Counted from the first letter of the stretch, positions 26,520 to 36,098 are shown. The stretch: DNA of 64,000 nucleotides from Bacteroidales bacterium F22 (GCA_029541985.1 CP095414.1:1922001-1986000), one strand, 5' to 3'. The notes: generated by a model not told the origin, from the sequence alone. Numbers and translations: made by a program.

Positions 26520-27193
26520 TTTCGCTAACCGTTCTTTTGCCTTATCTCCCCAAGGGGGATAGTTGGATTGGGCTCACGCTAATCTTGTGCCTTCTGATAT
26601 CTGCCTTTTTTATTAAAACAACGCATGCTACTATCTTGCGTCAGATATTAAGATTTGCCACTAAAAAGGAACGGGGTAGTTTCTTTGATGAACAGAATGA
26701 ACCTTCTGTATATGCCTATCTCTGGTATCAATTGCAAGCGATTATCACTGTCACTATAGCGGTATATCTGATTCTCTTTCAGTATCTGGATACTGATTAT
26801 CTGGTCACAAATAGGTATTTGTTGTTAGGCGAAATGATTGGTGGGGGATTCCTCTTTTTGATAGCTAAACGGATGCTTTATCTCATTTATGGCTGGACGC
26901 TGATTGGGATGGAGGATTGTAGGAAATGGCTTGCTTCATATCGTTTAATCATTTCTGTGATAGGAATGCTCTTTTTGGCTTTTGATTTTTTTGCAATATA
27001 TGTGACAATTAGTTCTAAATTAGTTCTAATTATTTGTATCGTAATGTGGATATTAGTTAAATTGTTGACTCTCTATGCGTGGTTGAGACTTTTTAGTATC
27101 CATTTTTATGGTGTATTGCTCATTATTCTGTACTTTTGCACGATTGAAATGCTACCTTACTACATTTTGTATAGTATAGCATTTGGATATTGA
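26516..27193 (+). CDS. DUF4271 integral membrane protein
   Basis: A polytopic inner-membrane protein of 225 aa, function unknown, typical of Bacteroidota. Hydrophobic segments are visible near residues 15-35, 70-95, 105-125, 145-170, 175-195 and 200-220. I use the ATG at 26516, which overlaps the LOG stop codon by four bases (ATGA). An upstream TTG at 26483 would add 11 residues inside the LOG coding region. It lies between LOG and hemD, as in other Bacteroidales genomes. Its presence beside a heme-synthesis gene gives no firm clue to function. Confidence 0.8.
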   Translation: MISLTVLLPYLPKGDSWIGLTLILCLLISAFFIKTTHATILRQILRFATKKERGSFFDEQNEPSVYAYLWYQLQAIITVTIAVYLILFQYLDTDYLVTNRYLLLGEMIGGGFLFLIAKRMLYLIYGWTLIGMEDCRKWLASYRLIISVIGMLFLAFDFFAIYVTISSKLVLIICIVMWILVKLLTLYAWLRLFSIHFYGVLLIILYFCTIEMLPYYILYSIAFGY

Positions 27194-27220
27194 TTGTATT
27201 ACCTATAAAAAAATAAGACA

Positions 27221-27985
27221 TTGGAACTAAAAAAGATACTAGTCTCACAGCCAAAACCAGCATCTGACAAGTCACCTTATTTCAGTTTTGCTGAAGACAA
27301 TAAGATAGACATCGTTTTTAGACCACTTATCAAGGTTGTAAGTGTCTCTACTAAGGAATTTCGTCAACAGAAGGTTTCTATCCTAGACCATACTGCAGTC
27401 GTGTTTACATCAAGACATGCAGTAGATCATTTTTTTAAACTGTCTAAAAATTTACGGTTAGAATTGCCGGATGATATGAAATATTTCTGTGTCAGTGAAG
27501 CGGTTGCTTTGTATATACAGAAGTATGTTCAGTATCGCAAACGTAAAGTGTTTTTTGGCAATACTGGTCGTATAGATGGACTTCGTCAAGCAATCATCAA
27601 ACATGACGATGAGTCTTATTTTGTCCCTATGTCAGATGTTCATAAAGACGATATGCGTTTGTTGCTTGAAGAGGTTGGAGTAGACCATACGTTGGCTGTC
27701 ATGTACAGAACTGTAGCAGCTGATTTTACACCAGATGAAAAGTTGGACTACGATATGATTATTCTCTTTAGTCCATCTGGATTGCACTGCCTTTTGAAGA
27801 ACTTCCCAGACTTTGCTGAGCGAAAGATTAAGGTTGCTACCTTTGGTGCTGCTACCGCTAAAGCGGTCACAGAAGCAGGATTAGACATTACTGTAGAAGC
27901 CCCTACGGTCAAAGCTCCTTCGATGGTTGCTGCTTTGCAATTGTATGTAAAGGAACTGAAGAAGAGCAATAGAGTAAAACAATAA
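27221..27985 (+). CDS. hemD: Uroporphyrinogen-III synthase
   Basis: Closes hydroxymethylbilane to uroporphyrinogen III. HemD proteins diverge strongly, and the call rests on pattern and context: KKILVSQPKP at the N-terminus, VFTSRHAVDHFF near residue 60, and FSPSGLHCL near 185 with ATFGAATAKAVTEAG near 205-220. Length 254 aa fits. The only possible start near the N-terminus is TTG at 27221; an in-frame TAA lies 15 bp upstream and no ATG precedes the conserved region. So this gene probably uses TTG. It sits between DUF4271 and rnpA. Confidence 0.85.
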   Translation: MELKKILVSQPKPASDKSPYFSFAEDNKIDIVFRPLIKVVSVSTKEFRQQKVSILDHTAVVFTSRHAVDHFFKLSKNLRLELPDDMKYFCVSEAVALYIQKYVQYRKRKVFFGNTGRIDGLRQAIIKHDDESYFVPMSDVHKDDMRLLLEEVGVDHTLAVMYRTVAADFTPDEKLDYDMIILFSPSGLHCLLKNFPDFAERKIKVATFGAATAKAVTEAGLDITVEAPTVKAPSMVAALQLYVKELKKSNRVKQ

Positions 27986-27996
27986 AGATAAATGCA

Positions 27997-28380
27997 ATGA
28001 AGCTCTGCAAGGCAGAACGAATCCATAGTAAAAGAGTTATCGATACGCTATTTTCAGGGAAAGAAGAATCTTTCTTTGTCTTTCCTTTTAGAGTGGTATA
28101 CGGTACCGTAGATGCCCTTATTGATAAGCCTTTTGCTATTTTAGTTAATGCTCCAAAGAAGCATTTCAAAAATGCAGTTGACCGAAATAGAATCAAACGT
28201 CAACTTCGGGAAGCTTATCGTAAACATAAATCCATCTTACTTGATCAAGAGGTTCAGTCAACCGGTGAAGATGTTCATCATGTGATTGCTTTTTTGTATC
28301 AAGTGCCAAAGATTTTGCCGAGTGATCATATAGATAAGGCAATGGTAAAAGCGCTTCAGCGTATAGCAAAGTCTTTGTGA
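27997..28380 (+). CDS. rnpA: Ribonuclease P protein component
   Basis: The protein subunit of RNase P, which assists the RNA in 5' maturation of tRNA. The 127-aa protein begins KLCKAERIHSKRVIDTLF, the family's usual N-terminus. The RNR motif reads NAVDRNRIKRQLREAYR at about residues 60-76. It lies 11 bp behind hemD and ends just before a terminator-like hairpin, then yidD. Confidence 0.93.
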   Translation: MKLCKAERIHSKRVIDTLFSGKEESFFVFPFRVVYGTVDALIDKPFAILVNAPKKHFKNAVDRNRIKRQLREAYRKHKSILLDQEVQSTGEDVHHVIAFLYQVPKILPSDHIDKAMVKALQRIAKSL

Positions 28381-28383
28381 TAT

Positions 28384-28412
28384 ACTAACTAGAGAGTGTC
28401 TAGTTAGTTTTT
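28384..28412 (+). terminator. Terminator-like hairpin between rnpA and yidD
   Basis: Nine-base perfect arms ACTAACTAG and CTAGTTAGT enclose a 7-nt loop; five T follow. It begins 3 bp after the rnpA stop, inside what otherwise looks like a single operon. Confidence 0.7.
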
Positions 28413-28468
28413 AATAAATATAATGATTTTGATTATGGACTATAGGTCCTGTTCATGCGAGGAATAGA

Positions 28469-28744
28469 ATGAGCATAATAAAACTTATCTTTCATTTTAT
28501 TAGACGGTATCTAATATCGCCTATAGGGAAGGTACTTAATTATCTATTGATTGGTTTGGTGCAAGTTTACCGCCATGTCATCTCACCTATGACTCCTCCC
28601 AGTTGTCGTTTCACCCCCACTTGTTCACAATATGCTATTGAAGCGTTGCGCAAGCATGGTCCTATAAAAGGGTTATATCTTTCTATTCGTCGAATATTGA
28701 GATGTCATCCTTGGGGAGGTTCTGGATACGACCCTGTACCGTAA
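28469..28744 (+). CDS. yidD: Membrane protein insertion efficiency factor YidD
   Basis: A 91-aa membrane-associated protein that aids YidC-dependent insertion of inner-membrane proteins. The diagnostic run is [16 protein letters not shown] near residues 48-63, followed by [18 protein letters not shown] at the C-terminus. The N-terminal ~20 residues are an extra amphipathic segment compared with short YidD proteins. It is usually next to rnpA, as here, although a hairpin separates them. The first of the candidate starts is used; a later start is not available before the core. Confidence 0.92.
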   Translation: MSIIKLIFHFIRRYLISPIGKVLNYLLIGLVQVYRHVISPMTPPSCRFTPTCSQYAIEALRKHGPIKGLYLSIRRILRCHPWGGSGYDPVP

Positions 28745-28818
28745 TCATCAATTTTCTATGACATACAGTTTAAACATTCGCTGTATATAATGGATAACAG
28801 AAAACAAGAGAAAAATAA

Positions 28819-29499
28819 ATGCGAACTACCGATTTAATTAGAAGTCAAGTGATTTTAGATGTTCATAAACATACACATTCAGATGATGTACAAAAACCTC
28901 AGGCAATATATAGTGTAATGCCCTCGGAGTTTGATCCTCAGCCAGGTATCTATTACACGATTGGAGTTCACCCTTGGTATCTAGAAAATGTAGACCAAGA
29001 ATTACAACTCTTGAGAGAATTGGTCAATCATCCTCAAGTAGTAGGAGTAGGCGAATGTGGACTAGATCCCAATAGCGATTTTGACCAAAAACTGCAACGT
29101 ACTGTCTTTTTTACTCAGTTAGAGATAGCCAATCAAGCAAAGAAACCTGTTGTTTTACATATGGTTCGTCTTACGCAATGGGCTGAAAAGGCAAAGAAAG
29201 ACGCTAAGTTTAGTAACATTCCTTCTTGGGTAATGCATGGTTATAGAGGACGTTCACGTCCTGTGTTGAATCTTGTCAAATTAGGTTTCTATTTTAGTAT
29301 TGGCTTCAAAGCGAGTGACGTATGCTCACTTTACGTACCTGAAGACTTAATGCTTTTAGAATCTGATGATGAGACAGCTTCGATGTACGAACATATAGAG
29401 CATATAGCTAAAGTTCGTAACGAAGAACCATATGATGTGGTAATAGCCGCAAGAAAAAATGCTACTAAAGTATTTTTTCCTGAAAAAGTAAAACAATAA
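28819..29499 (+). CDS. TatD-family metal-dependent hydrolase
   Basis: A TIM-barrel metal hydrolase of 226 aa; TatD proteins act as 3'-5' exonucleases or DNases. The metal-binding DVHKH motif is at residues 14-18. GVHPWY near 51 and GECGLD near 76 follow, with a His in MHGYRG near 136. Length is shorter than typical TatD (about 260 aa), and the usual TDAP-like aspartate segment appears as LLESDDE near 178. Some catalytic properties may therefore differ. It lies 75 bp after yidD and 11 bp before tyrS. Confidence 0.8.
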   Translation: MRTTDLIRSQVILDVHKHTHSDDVQKPQAIYSVMPSEFDPQPGIYYTIGVHPWYLENVDQELQLLRELVNHPQVVGVGECGLDPNSDFDQKLQRTVFFTQLEIANQAKKPVVLHMVRLTQWAEKAKKDAKFSNIPSWVMHGYRGRSRPVLNLVKLGFYFSIGFKASDVCSLYVPEDLMLLESDDETASMYEHIEHIAKVRNEEPYDVVIAARKNATKVFFPEKVKQ

Positions 29500-29510
29500 A
29501 AGATAAAACT

Positions 29511-30803
29511 ATGAATTTCGTAGAAGAATTGAAATGGAGAGGCATGATTCATGATATGATGCCTGGTACTGAGGAGCTACTTGCTAAAGAGCAAGTATCA
29601 GCTTATGTAGGTATTGACCCAACAGCCGACTCTCTACATATTGGTCATCTTTGTGGTGTGATGATGCTTCGTCACCTACAACGATGTGGGCACAAGCCCT
29701 TAGCACTGATTGGTGGAGCTACAGGTATGATAGGGGATCCTTCTGGTAAATCTGCTGAACGCAACCTACTTGATGAAGAAACTCTTCGTCACAATCAAGA
29801 ATGTATTGGTAAGCAGTTAGCACGTTTCCTAGACTTCGACAGTGATGCATCGAATAAAGCTGAACTAGTCAATAACTATGACTGGATGAAGAACTTTACT
29901 TTCCTTGACTTTGCTCGCGAAGTAGGTAAGCATATTACTGTGAACTATATGATGGCTAAGGAGTCTGTCAAGAAACGTCTCAATGGAGAAAGTCGTGATG
30001 GACTTTCTTTCACCGAATTTACCTATCAACTTCTTCAAGGATATGATTTCTTACACCTCAACGAAACGCATCATTGCAAATTACAGATGGGGGGATCAGA
30101 CCAGTGGGGAAATATCACTACCGGTACTGAACTGATTCGTCGTACAAATGGCGGAGAAGCTTATGCTCTTACATGTCCGCTTATCACCAAGGCTGATGGA
30201 GGCAAATTTGGTAAAACTGAAAGTGGAAATATCTGGCTAGATGCCAAATATACTTCTCCCTACAAATTCTATCAGTTCTGGCTTAATGTAACTGATGATG
30301 ATGCTGCTCGATATATCAAGATATTCACTTCTTTGGATAAAGAGGTTATCGATGCATTAGTTGCTGAACATGCTGAAGCACCACATTTACGTGTATTGCA
30401 GAAACGTTTGGCTAAAGAGGTTACAACTATGGTTCATGGTTCACAAGAATATGACAAGGCTGTTGATGCCTCTGCTATCTTATTCGGTAAATCTACTGCT
30501 GATGCCTTACGTAAGTTAGATGAAGCAACATTTCTTGCTGTATTTGAAGGAGTACCTCAATTTGAAGTAGCGCATTCTTCTTTAGAATCAGGAGTCAAAG
30601 CTGTAGACTTATTAGCTGGTGAGGCTGCTGTATTTGCATCTAAAGGTGAAATGCGTAAGTTAGTCCAAGGGGGAGGTATCTCCTTAAATCAAGAGAAACT
30701 ACAGTCTTTTGATCAAGAAATCACAGTTTCTGATTTACTTAACGATAAATACTTGCTTATTAAACGAGGTAAGAAAAACTATTTTCTTGTAATCGCTAAG
30801 TAA
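29511..30803 (+). CDS. tyrS: Tyrosine--tRNA ligase
   Basis: Class I aminoacyl-tRNA synthetase for tyrosine. The HIGH motif appears in [11 protein letters not shown] near residues 37-47. The KMSKS equivalent is KFGKT at 232-236, usual for TyrRS. The tyrosine pocket segment GYDFLHLN and the binding-site run [10 protein letters not shown] (near 193) are present. The C-terminal S4-like domain ends in [16 protein letters not shown]. At 430 aa the protein is full length. It is last in the LOG-DUF4271-hemD-rnpA-yidD-TatD-tyrS series. Confidence 0.97.
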   Translation: MNFVEELKWRGMIHDMMPGTEELLAKEQVSAYVGIDPTADSLHIGHLCGVMMLRHLQRCGHKPLALIGGATGMIGDPSGKSAERNLLDEETLRHNQECIGKQLARFLDFDSDASNKAELVNNYDWMKNFTFLDFAREVGKHITVNYMMAKESVKKRLNGESRDGLSFTEFTYQLLQGYDFLHLNETHHCKLQMGGSDQWGNITTGTELIRRTNGGEAYALTCPLITKADGGKFGKTESGNIWLDAKYTSPYKFYQFWLNVTDDDAARYIKIFTSLDKEVIDALVAEHAEAPHLRVLQKRLAKEVTTMVHGSQEYDKAVDASAILFGKSTADALRKLDEATFLAVFEGVPQFEVAHSSLESGVKAVDLLAGEAAVFASKGEMRKLVQGGGISLNQEKLQSFDQEITVSDLLNDKYLLIKRGKKNYFLVIAK

Positions 30804-30878
30804 TAGTTGTTAATTTATATTCCTTCCCGAGTTGATTATAAAGGAAAATAATAAATTCTGAAAAAAAAGGTGCGAATA

Positions 30879-30910
30879 TTTGGTGGGTAATCAATTTCAC
30901 CTTATATTTG
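30879..30910 (+). promoter_or_regulatory. Promoter of tRNA-Gln
   Basis: TTTG (30879-30882), a 20-nt spacer and TATATTTG (30903-30910). This matches the Bacteroidota housekeeping promoter and ends 29 bp before the tRNA. Confidence 0.8.
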
Positions 30911-30939
30911 CATCGCTTTCCAAAAGAAAGCTTTAGGAT

Positions 30940-31010
30940 AGTTCCATGGTGTAATGGTAGCACTTCAGTTTTTGGTACTGTCAGTCGAGGTTCGAATCCT
31001 CGTGGAACTA
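30940..31010 (+). tRNA. tRNA-Gln (anticodon TTG)
   Basis: A 71-nt cloverleaf. The acceptor stem AGTTCCA pairs fully with TGGAACT, with discriminator A. The anticodon loop TTTTGGT gives anticodon TTG, and the T arm is CGAGG-TTCGAAT-CCTCG. CCA is not encoded. Confidence 0.95.
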
Positions 31011-31021
31011 CTCAATAAAAA

Positions 31022-31055
31022 AGTCATTCATTGTTTTCAATGAGTGACTTTTTTT
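31022..31055 (+). terminator. Terminator of tRNA-Gln
   Basis: Twelve-base arms AGTCATTCATTG and CAATGAGTGACT (one G-U pair) with TTTT loop, then seven T. It begins 11 bp after the tRNA. Confidence 0.88.
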
Positions 31056-31160
31056 CTTTTGATCCTAGTCTTTTCTATTTACTTCCCAATTAGAGCCATT
31101 AAAATGGCCTTTCTAGGGTGATAGTCTATGTAACTCTTTAAAACTCCTCAGAATAGCTTT

Positions 31161-31199
31161 AAAAAGCTCCATCCTGCTTTCTGAAGAGCAAAATGGAGC
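31161..31199 (-). terminator. Terminator of the sulfatase gene
   Basis: On minus, GCTCCAT pairs with ATGGAGC and an inner TGCT/AGCA stem extends the hairpin. Five T follow (complement of 31161-31165). It begins 18 bp after the sulfatase stop codon. Confidence 0.75.
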
Positions 31200-31217
31200 C
31201 TCTTTTGTTATAGACCT

Positions 31218-32735
31218 TTATAGATTCTTGATTTCTTCAAGTTCTACTCTTAAACTTTTGACAATCTCAGGATTTTCTGCAGCTACGTTCTTATTCTCTA
31301 GAACGTCTTTCTTCATGTTGTATAGCTGGATATTAGATTTATCTTTCTCATTTGATGGACTGGCAGGACTCCATCCTCCAGACCCGTAACAATCGATAAA
31401 TTTCCAATTTCCCTTGCGGATGGCAAACTGACCACTGACGGAATGATGTACGATGGCACGGTCCGTTTTTTCTTTTTTCGGGTCCATTAGAAATGGAAGG
31501 AAGCTTTCCCCATCTAGCCCTTGTCGAGGTTTTTTCTTCAGATTAAGTATGTCAGCTAATGTAGCGTATATATCTGTCATGCATGTCAGTTGGGCAGTAT
31601 GCTGTCCGCCTTGTAATTTCTTGCCCCATTTGATGACAAATGGGATGCGGTGTCCGCCGTCATATATATCGGATTTCATTCCTCGTCTGTTTCCGTTGGC
31701 ACGGTGGTTATACTTCTTGATGTCACTTAGTTTCCAGTGAGAACCGTTGTCACTCGTAAATAATACGATGGTATTGTCATCGAGATTCATCTGCTTGAGA
31801 TGCGTTTCGATTTGTCCCACCATATCATCTACCATGCATACATAGTCCCCATATACTCCTGCTTTTGACATGCCGCGATATTTTGCTGTGGGAAGCCAAG
31901 GGGTATGAGGTGCATTGAGTGGGAGGTACAATAGGAAAGGACGCTTCTTGTCAATATTTGTGATATAGGCCTTTGCTTTGTCGATAAATGTTTGAAGTAC
32001 GTCCTCATGGACAAATCCTGTGGCTGTATCACCAGGTCTATAAAAGATTCCTCTACCAGAATTGAGCCCTTTAATCTTATGCATTGGAAGATTTGTCGCT
32101 TTATCGTTCTCAATAAAGACGTAGGGGGTGATATCCAATGAGGCAGGGATTATATAACTATAGTCGAAACCATAATCTATAGGCGTCCCTTTGATTGGTG
32201 CACTGTAATCGACATTGTCTGTATTCTCAGGTGCAAGCTGTTTACCTCCTACAGTTAATGGGAGCGAGGGGGTCTTCTTGGCCCATCCCAAACCAAGATG
32301 CCATTTACCAATACAAGCTGTTTGATAATCTCTTTCTTTGACTAGTTGAGCTATGGTACTCACACTATCTTCTATCAGTGGGGCTTCATAGCCAGATAGT
32401 ACACCGCTTTTGAGTCTCGAACGGAAACAGTATCTACCTGTGAGCAAACCATAACGGGTAGGTGTACTTACCGCAGAATTGGAGTGCGCATCACTAAAAT
32501 TCACCCCTTCTTGCACAAGCTTGTCCAAGTTTGGAGTAGGAATTTTAGATTCAGGGTTGTTAGCATTGATGTCTCCATAGCCCATGTCATCTGCAAGGAT
32601 GACAATGACATTTGGATTTTTGTTCTGTTCTTTTGTTGCTTGTTCTTGGCATCCTATGGTGCCAAAACCAATAAGAAATCCTGTACTTAAAAGGAGCATA
32701 TTTGTTTTGTCTCCTTTAATCAAATGCTGATTCAT
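31218..32735 (-). CDS. Family S1 sulfatase (Ser-type), lipoprotein
   Basis: A secreted arylsulfatase-like enzyme of 505 aa that removes sulfate esters from a glycan or small molecule. The signal peptide ends GTIGC with lipobox Cys29. Metal ligands lie in ILADDMGYGD (Asp49, Asp50). The active-site signature is S-T-P-T-R at 90-94 followed by LLTG, so formylglycine would be made from Ser90, not Cys. DNGSHWK and the C-terminal IRKGNWKFID complete the S1 pattern. The frame continues upstream to 32822, but that would overlap the antiporter gene; ATG at 32735 (or 32741) is preferred. No sulfatase-maturing radical-SAM enzyme is in the window. The substrate is unknown. Confidence 0.88.
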   Translation of the reverse strand: MNQHLIKGDKTNMLLLSTGFLIGFGTIGCQEQATKEQNKNPNVIVILADDMGYGDINANNPESKIPTPNLDKLVQEGVNFSDAHSNSAVSTPTRYGLLTGRYCFRSRLKSGVLSGYEAPLIEDSVSTIAQLVKERDYQTACIGKWHLGLGWAKKTPSLPLTVGGKQLAPENTDNVDYSAPIKGTPIDYGFDYSYIIPASLDITPYVFIENDKATNLPMHKIKGLNSGRGIFYRPGDTATGFVHEDVLQTFIDKAKAYITNIDKKRPFLLYLPLNAPHTPWLPTAKYRGMSKAGVYGDYVCMVDDMVGQIETHLKQMNLDDNTIVLFTSDNGSHWKLSDIKKYNHRANGNRRGMKSDIYDGGHRIPFVIKWGKKLQGGQHTAQLTCMTDIYATLADILNLKKKPRQGLDGESFLPFLMDPKKEKTDRAIVHHSVSGQFAIRKGNWKFIDCYGSGGWSPASPSNEKDKSNIQLYNMKKDVLENKNVAAENPEIVKSLRVELEEIKNL

Positions 32736-32769
32736 AACCATTGAAAATTTAATTGTGTTTATAGTAAGT

Positions 32770-34845
32770 TTACAAGTTGTGCATTGGATCGATGAAAGTC
32801 GTGTAATTTTCTGACATACCAAACTGGTCAGGATAAAGAATTAATAATGACGACTTCTTTTGATACTTATCAATCTGTGCAGGAATTTCCTCGAAGCTGC
32901 TTTCGTATGATAAACTTCCTTTTCGTGCACTGATGACAACCATCAGTTCATTTTCTTTGGCTAATTCTTCCCTATTGTACAAATCTCGCCATTTAGTAAT
33001 CAGTTCATAAGTTGGTTTAAAATCTGCATGATTGTCTTTTAGATAGGTTTCAATACATTGTTTGGTCTCTTCTAAAAGATAGATATGTACTTTGCAACTC
33101 AACTGCTCACTAATACTTACTAAGCGATCAATCCATTTCGAGAAACCGTGCTCAAATTCAGCTTGAGCTGGTACTGCGACGACGATACGTTCTATGTTAT
33201 TGATTACTCCGACTGGGCGAACTACCATAATCTGACGTTGTACTCTAGAGAGTAAGTTGTCTGTGAAGTTTCCCCAGAATCGGTCAGACATTTTTGATTT
33301 TTGATGTAAGCCGATAAGGATATCACTCGCATTGAACTCGGTGGTCGTGTGTATGACTCCCGTGATGATATTGGTACTTACTCTGTTGAGAGTAGACATC
33401 GGGATATCTACTGCAGCTGCTAGTTTCGTGGCCTTGTCAAGAATATGTTTAGCATTCAATCGTTTGCGAGGGTCTTTGGACGTATCGCTACTTACATGGA
33501 GTCCAATTAGTTCCTTATTGTCGTTTGGACGATGGAGCAATATAGCTAGTTGAGTAAGTGGCTCCACGGTCTGAGGATTGGAATATGAAACTAAGATTCG
33601 TTGCTCTTCATTATCGTGGATGACTCCTGCCTTAGATTGCTCACTTAGGGCCAATCGACGTGCTGCGTTTTCTGTAGCAAGAGAACTGATGATGCTGGAT
33701 ACAAGAATCAAAATAATCATAGCGTTGAGAATATCTTCCCCGATAAGCATCTGTCCTGGTGCTATTTCTATGTGGGTTCCAACTAATAACATAGCCAGTG
33801 CGCATGCTGCATGTGCATTGGTCATGCCGAAGAACATCATCCGACTCGCTGAGTTGAAATGAAACCATTTTTGTCCTACCCATGCCGCAAGCCATTTGCC
33901 TCCAGTGGCAACGACTATGAGCAATATGATGACCCAAAAGGTTGCTGGGTCGACAAATAGTAGACGCAAATTAATCATCATACCTACTCCAATCAAGAAA
34001 TAAGGAATGAATAAAGCATTTCCTACAAATTCGATACGATTCATCAATGGAGATAGATGCGGAATCATCGGATTGATGACTAATCCTGCCATAAAAGCAC
34101 CGAAGATTGCTTCTAATCCTGCAATCTCTGCGAGAGCAGCACTTAAGAAAAGCAATGCTAAGATGTATATATATTGTAATATGCTATCTTCATAGCGTTC
34201 AAAAAACCATCTAGTAAGACGAGGAAATCCGTATATGACAATGACCATATATCCTATGAACTTAAGGACAAATTTCAGCCAATAAGTAAATCCATCTTCA
34301 GGACTGAAATGGCCTGCTATACCTGCTAGTACTATCAATGAGACGAAAAGTGCGATAACTGTAGCACCGATGGAGATGATGACACTAGGATGCTTGGTCT
34401 GTCCATAGCGCCCTACAATCGTGTAGGTTAGCAGCGTGTGGGCACCAAATATGGCTCCAATAAGTGTGCTCACCCAGACTGAATAATGGATAATATACAT
34501 GCAGGCTGCAATAGTTATGACAAAAGGGATGAGAAAGGTCAGTAATCCGAAGATGATACTTTTTGCTCGATTCTTCATCATGCCATCCATGTCCAGCTCT
34601 AAACCAGCTAAGAACATGATATACAATAGTCCGACTTGTCCGAAGAGTTCAAAACTCTCATCTCGAACCAAAAGGTTAAGACCATGTTCTCCAATCAAAA
34701 CTCCGGCGAGAATCATACCTATGATGTGCGGAATCTTTAATTTGTTCAGCAACATCGGAGTTAAGAGAATAATAATCAAAACGAGAAAGAAAATCCAAGT
34801 ATGGTTTGTTATGGGTAAATTGAAAAGGTCAGCAGTTGAATGCAT
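32770..34845 (-). CDS. Cation:proton antiporter with C-terminal USP-like region (CPA2)
   Basis: An inner-membrane exchanger of the CPA2 (KefB/NapA-like) family, probably swapping Na+ or K+ for H+. It has about 12 hydrophobic segments over residues 15-395. LIGEHGL near 45 and LEAIFGAFMAGLVINP near 243-258 are typical CPA2 patterns. A soluble C-terminal part (about 405-691) looks like one or two universal-stress-protein (USP) Rossmann-like domains. Its stop lies 34 bp from the preferred start of the sulfatase, with which it may be co-transcribed. Ion specificity is not predictable. Confidence 0.85.
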   Translation of the reverse strand: MHSTADLFNLPITNHTWIFFLVLIIILLTPMLLNKLKIPHIIGMILAGVLIGEHGLNLLVRDESFELFGQVGLLYIMFLAGLELDMDGMMKNRAKSIIFGLLTFLIPFVITIAACMYIIHYSVWVSTLIGAIFGAHTLLTYTIVGRYGQTKHPSVIISIGATVIALFVSLIVLAGIAGHFSPEDGFTYWLKFVLKFIGYMVIVIYGFPRLTRWFFERYEDSILQYIYILALLFLSAALAEIAGLEAIFGAFMAGLVINPMIPHLSPLMNRIEFVGNALFIPYFLIGVGMMINLRLLFVDPATFWVIILLIVVATGGKWLAAWVGQKWFHFNSASRMMFFGMTNAHAACALAMLLVGTHIEIAPGQMLIGEDILNAMIILILVSSIISSLATENAARRLALSEQSKAGVIHDNEEQRILVSYSNPQTVEPLTQLAILLHRPNDNKELIGLHVSSDTSKDPRKRLNAKHILDKATKLAAAVDIPMSTLNRVSTNIITGVIHTTTEFNASDILIGLHQKSKMSDRFWGNFTDNLLSRVQRQIMVVRPVGVINNIERIVVAVPAQAEFEHGFSKWIDRLVSISEQLSCKVHIYLLEETKQCIETYLKDNHADFKPTYELITKWRDLYNREELAKENELMVVISARKGSLSYESSFEEIPAQIDKYQKKSSLLILYPDQFGMSENYTTFIDPMHNL

Positions 34846-34902
34846 AGGTCAAAATGTATTATAGTTAGGAAAAATTGTCACTTGGTTCAAAATTAATCAA
34901 TT

Positions 34903-34937
34903 TTTGCGGAATATTCTAGCAAATTGTTGTATTTTTG
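34903..34937 (+). promoter_or_regulatory. Promoter of asd
   Basis: TTTG (34903-34906), a 23-nt spacer, then TATTTTTG (34930-34937). It lies 74 bp before the asd ATG, giving a leader of roughly 65-70 nt. Confidence 0.6.
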
Positions 34938-35011
34938 CGGTTCACTCCTTACAATAAAGATAAATTCTAAGATAAGTAATTATCATCATTAAAGCAAAAA
35001 AAGTAAAAATT

Positions 35012-36025
35012 ATGAATGTAGCTATCGTGGGTGCTAGTGGCGCCGTAGGCCAAGAATTTCTAAAAATTCTTGAACAAAGAGAGTTTCCTATTGACGATTT
35101 GACTTTATTTGGTTCCAAACGCAGTGCTGGAACTTCTTACATGTTTAAGGGTAAACAGCTGACAGTCAAGTTACTTCAACACAATGATGACTTTAAAGAC
35201 ATTGATATTGCATTTACATCTGCTGGAGCTGGAACAAGTAAAGAATTTGAAGAAACCATTACTCAATTTGGAGCTTTGATGATTGACAATTCTAGTGCTT
35301 TCCGTATGGATGACGATGTCCCTTTAGTTGTTCCTGAAGTTAATGGTGAGGATGCATTTAATACTCCTCGAAAAGTGATTGCTAATCCAAACTGTACCAC
35401 TATACAGATGGTGGTTGCTTTGAAAGCTATCGAGAAATTATCTCATATCAAACGGGTACATGTATCTACTTATCAATCTGCATCGGGTGCGGGAGCTGCT
35501 GCAATGCAGGAACTCTACACTCAGAGTAGTCAGTTCTTAGCTGGCGACGAAGTGAAGGTCGAGAAATTTGCTTATCAATTGGCTTTTAACTTGATTCCTC
35601 AAGTGGATGTATTTACCGAAAATGGGTATACAAAAGAGGAGATGAAGATGTATAATGAAACGCGTAAGATTATGCATAGCGACATAGAGGTCAGTGCAAT
35701 GTGTGTGCGTGTCCCTGCGCTTCGTGCTCACAGTGAAAGTATCTGGATAGAAACAGAACGACCAATCGGTGTGGAAGAAGCTCAAGAAGCTTTCTCTACT
35801 GGAGAAGGTCTTGTGCTGATGGATAATCCTGAAAAACAAGAGTATCCTATGCCTTTCTACTTGTCTGGCAATGACCCTGTATATGTAGGTCGGGTACGTA
35901 AAGATATCAGCAATCCAAATGGACTTACCTTCTGGACTGTCAGCGACCAGATAAAGAAGGGAGCTGCTCTCAATGCTGTTCAGATAGCAGAATATTTGAT
36001 TGTTAAAGGCTTCAAGGCTAAATAG
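35012..36025 (+). CDS. asd: Aspartate-semialdehyde dehydrogenase
   Basis: Reduces aspartyl phosphate to aspartate semialdehyde, the branch point to lysine, diaminopimelate, threonine and methionine. The N-terminal NADP loop is [10 protein letters not shown] near residues 7-16. The active-site Cys128 is in NPNCTTIQM, and the C-terminal catalytic His is in [10 protein letters not shown] near 236-245. Length 337 aa is typical. It is monocistronic, with its own promoter and a bidirectional terminator. It converges on the CYTH gene. Confidence 0.96.
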   Translation: MNVAIVGASGAVGQEFLKILEQREFPIDDLTLFGSKRSAGTSYMFKGKQLTVKLLQHNDDFKDIDIAFTSAGAGTSKEFEETITQFGALMIDNSSAFRMDDDVPLVVPEVNGEDAFNTPRKVIANPNCTTIQMVVALKAIEKLSHIKRVHVSTYQSASGAGAAAMQELYTQSSQFLAGDEVKVEKFAYQLAFNLIPQVDVFTENGYTKEEMKMYNETRKIMHSDIEVSAMCVRVPALRAHSESIWIETERPIGVEEAQEAFSTGEGLVLMDNPEKQEYPMPFYLSGNDPVYVGRVRKDISNPNGLTFWTVSDQIKKGAALNAVQIAEYLIVKGFKAK

Positions 36026-36048
36026 AGGCTTATGCTCTTACACAAAAC

Positions 36049-36085
36049 AAATCCCCGTATGTGTTTTGGACACATACGGGGATTT
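36049..36085. terminator. Bidirectional terminator between asd and the CYTH gene
   Basis: Fifteen-base perfect arms (36049-36063 and 36071-36085) enclose a 7-nt loop. T-rich sequence follows on both strands, so it can end asd (+) and the minus-strand CYTH/prfB unit. Confidence 0.85.
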
Positions 36086-36098
36086 TGTTTTTATGAAT

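Larger units (their letters stand above)
30804..31217. other. 414-bp intergenic stretch with tRNA-Gln and terminators
   Basis: No protein gene is seen. It holds the promoter (30879-30910), tRNA-Gln (30940-31010), its terminator (31022-31055) and the terminator of the minus-strand sulfatase (31161-31199). The bases between 31056 and 31160 show no recognisable feature. Confidence 0.8.

Noticed and set aside
32736-32822. Upstream extension of the sulfatase
   Set aside because: It would overlap the antiporter coding sequence and move the signal peptide far from the N-terminus.
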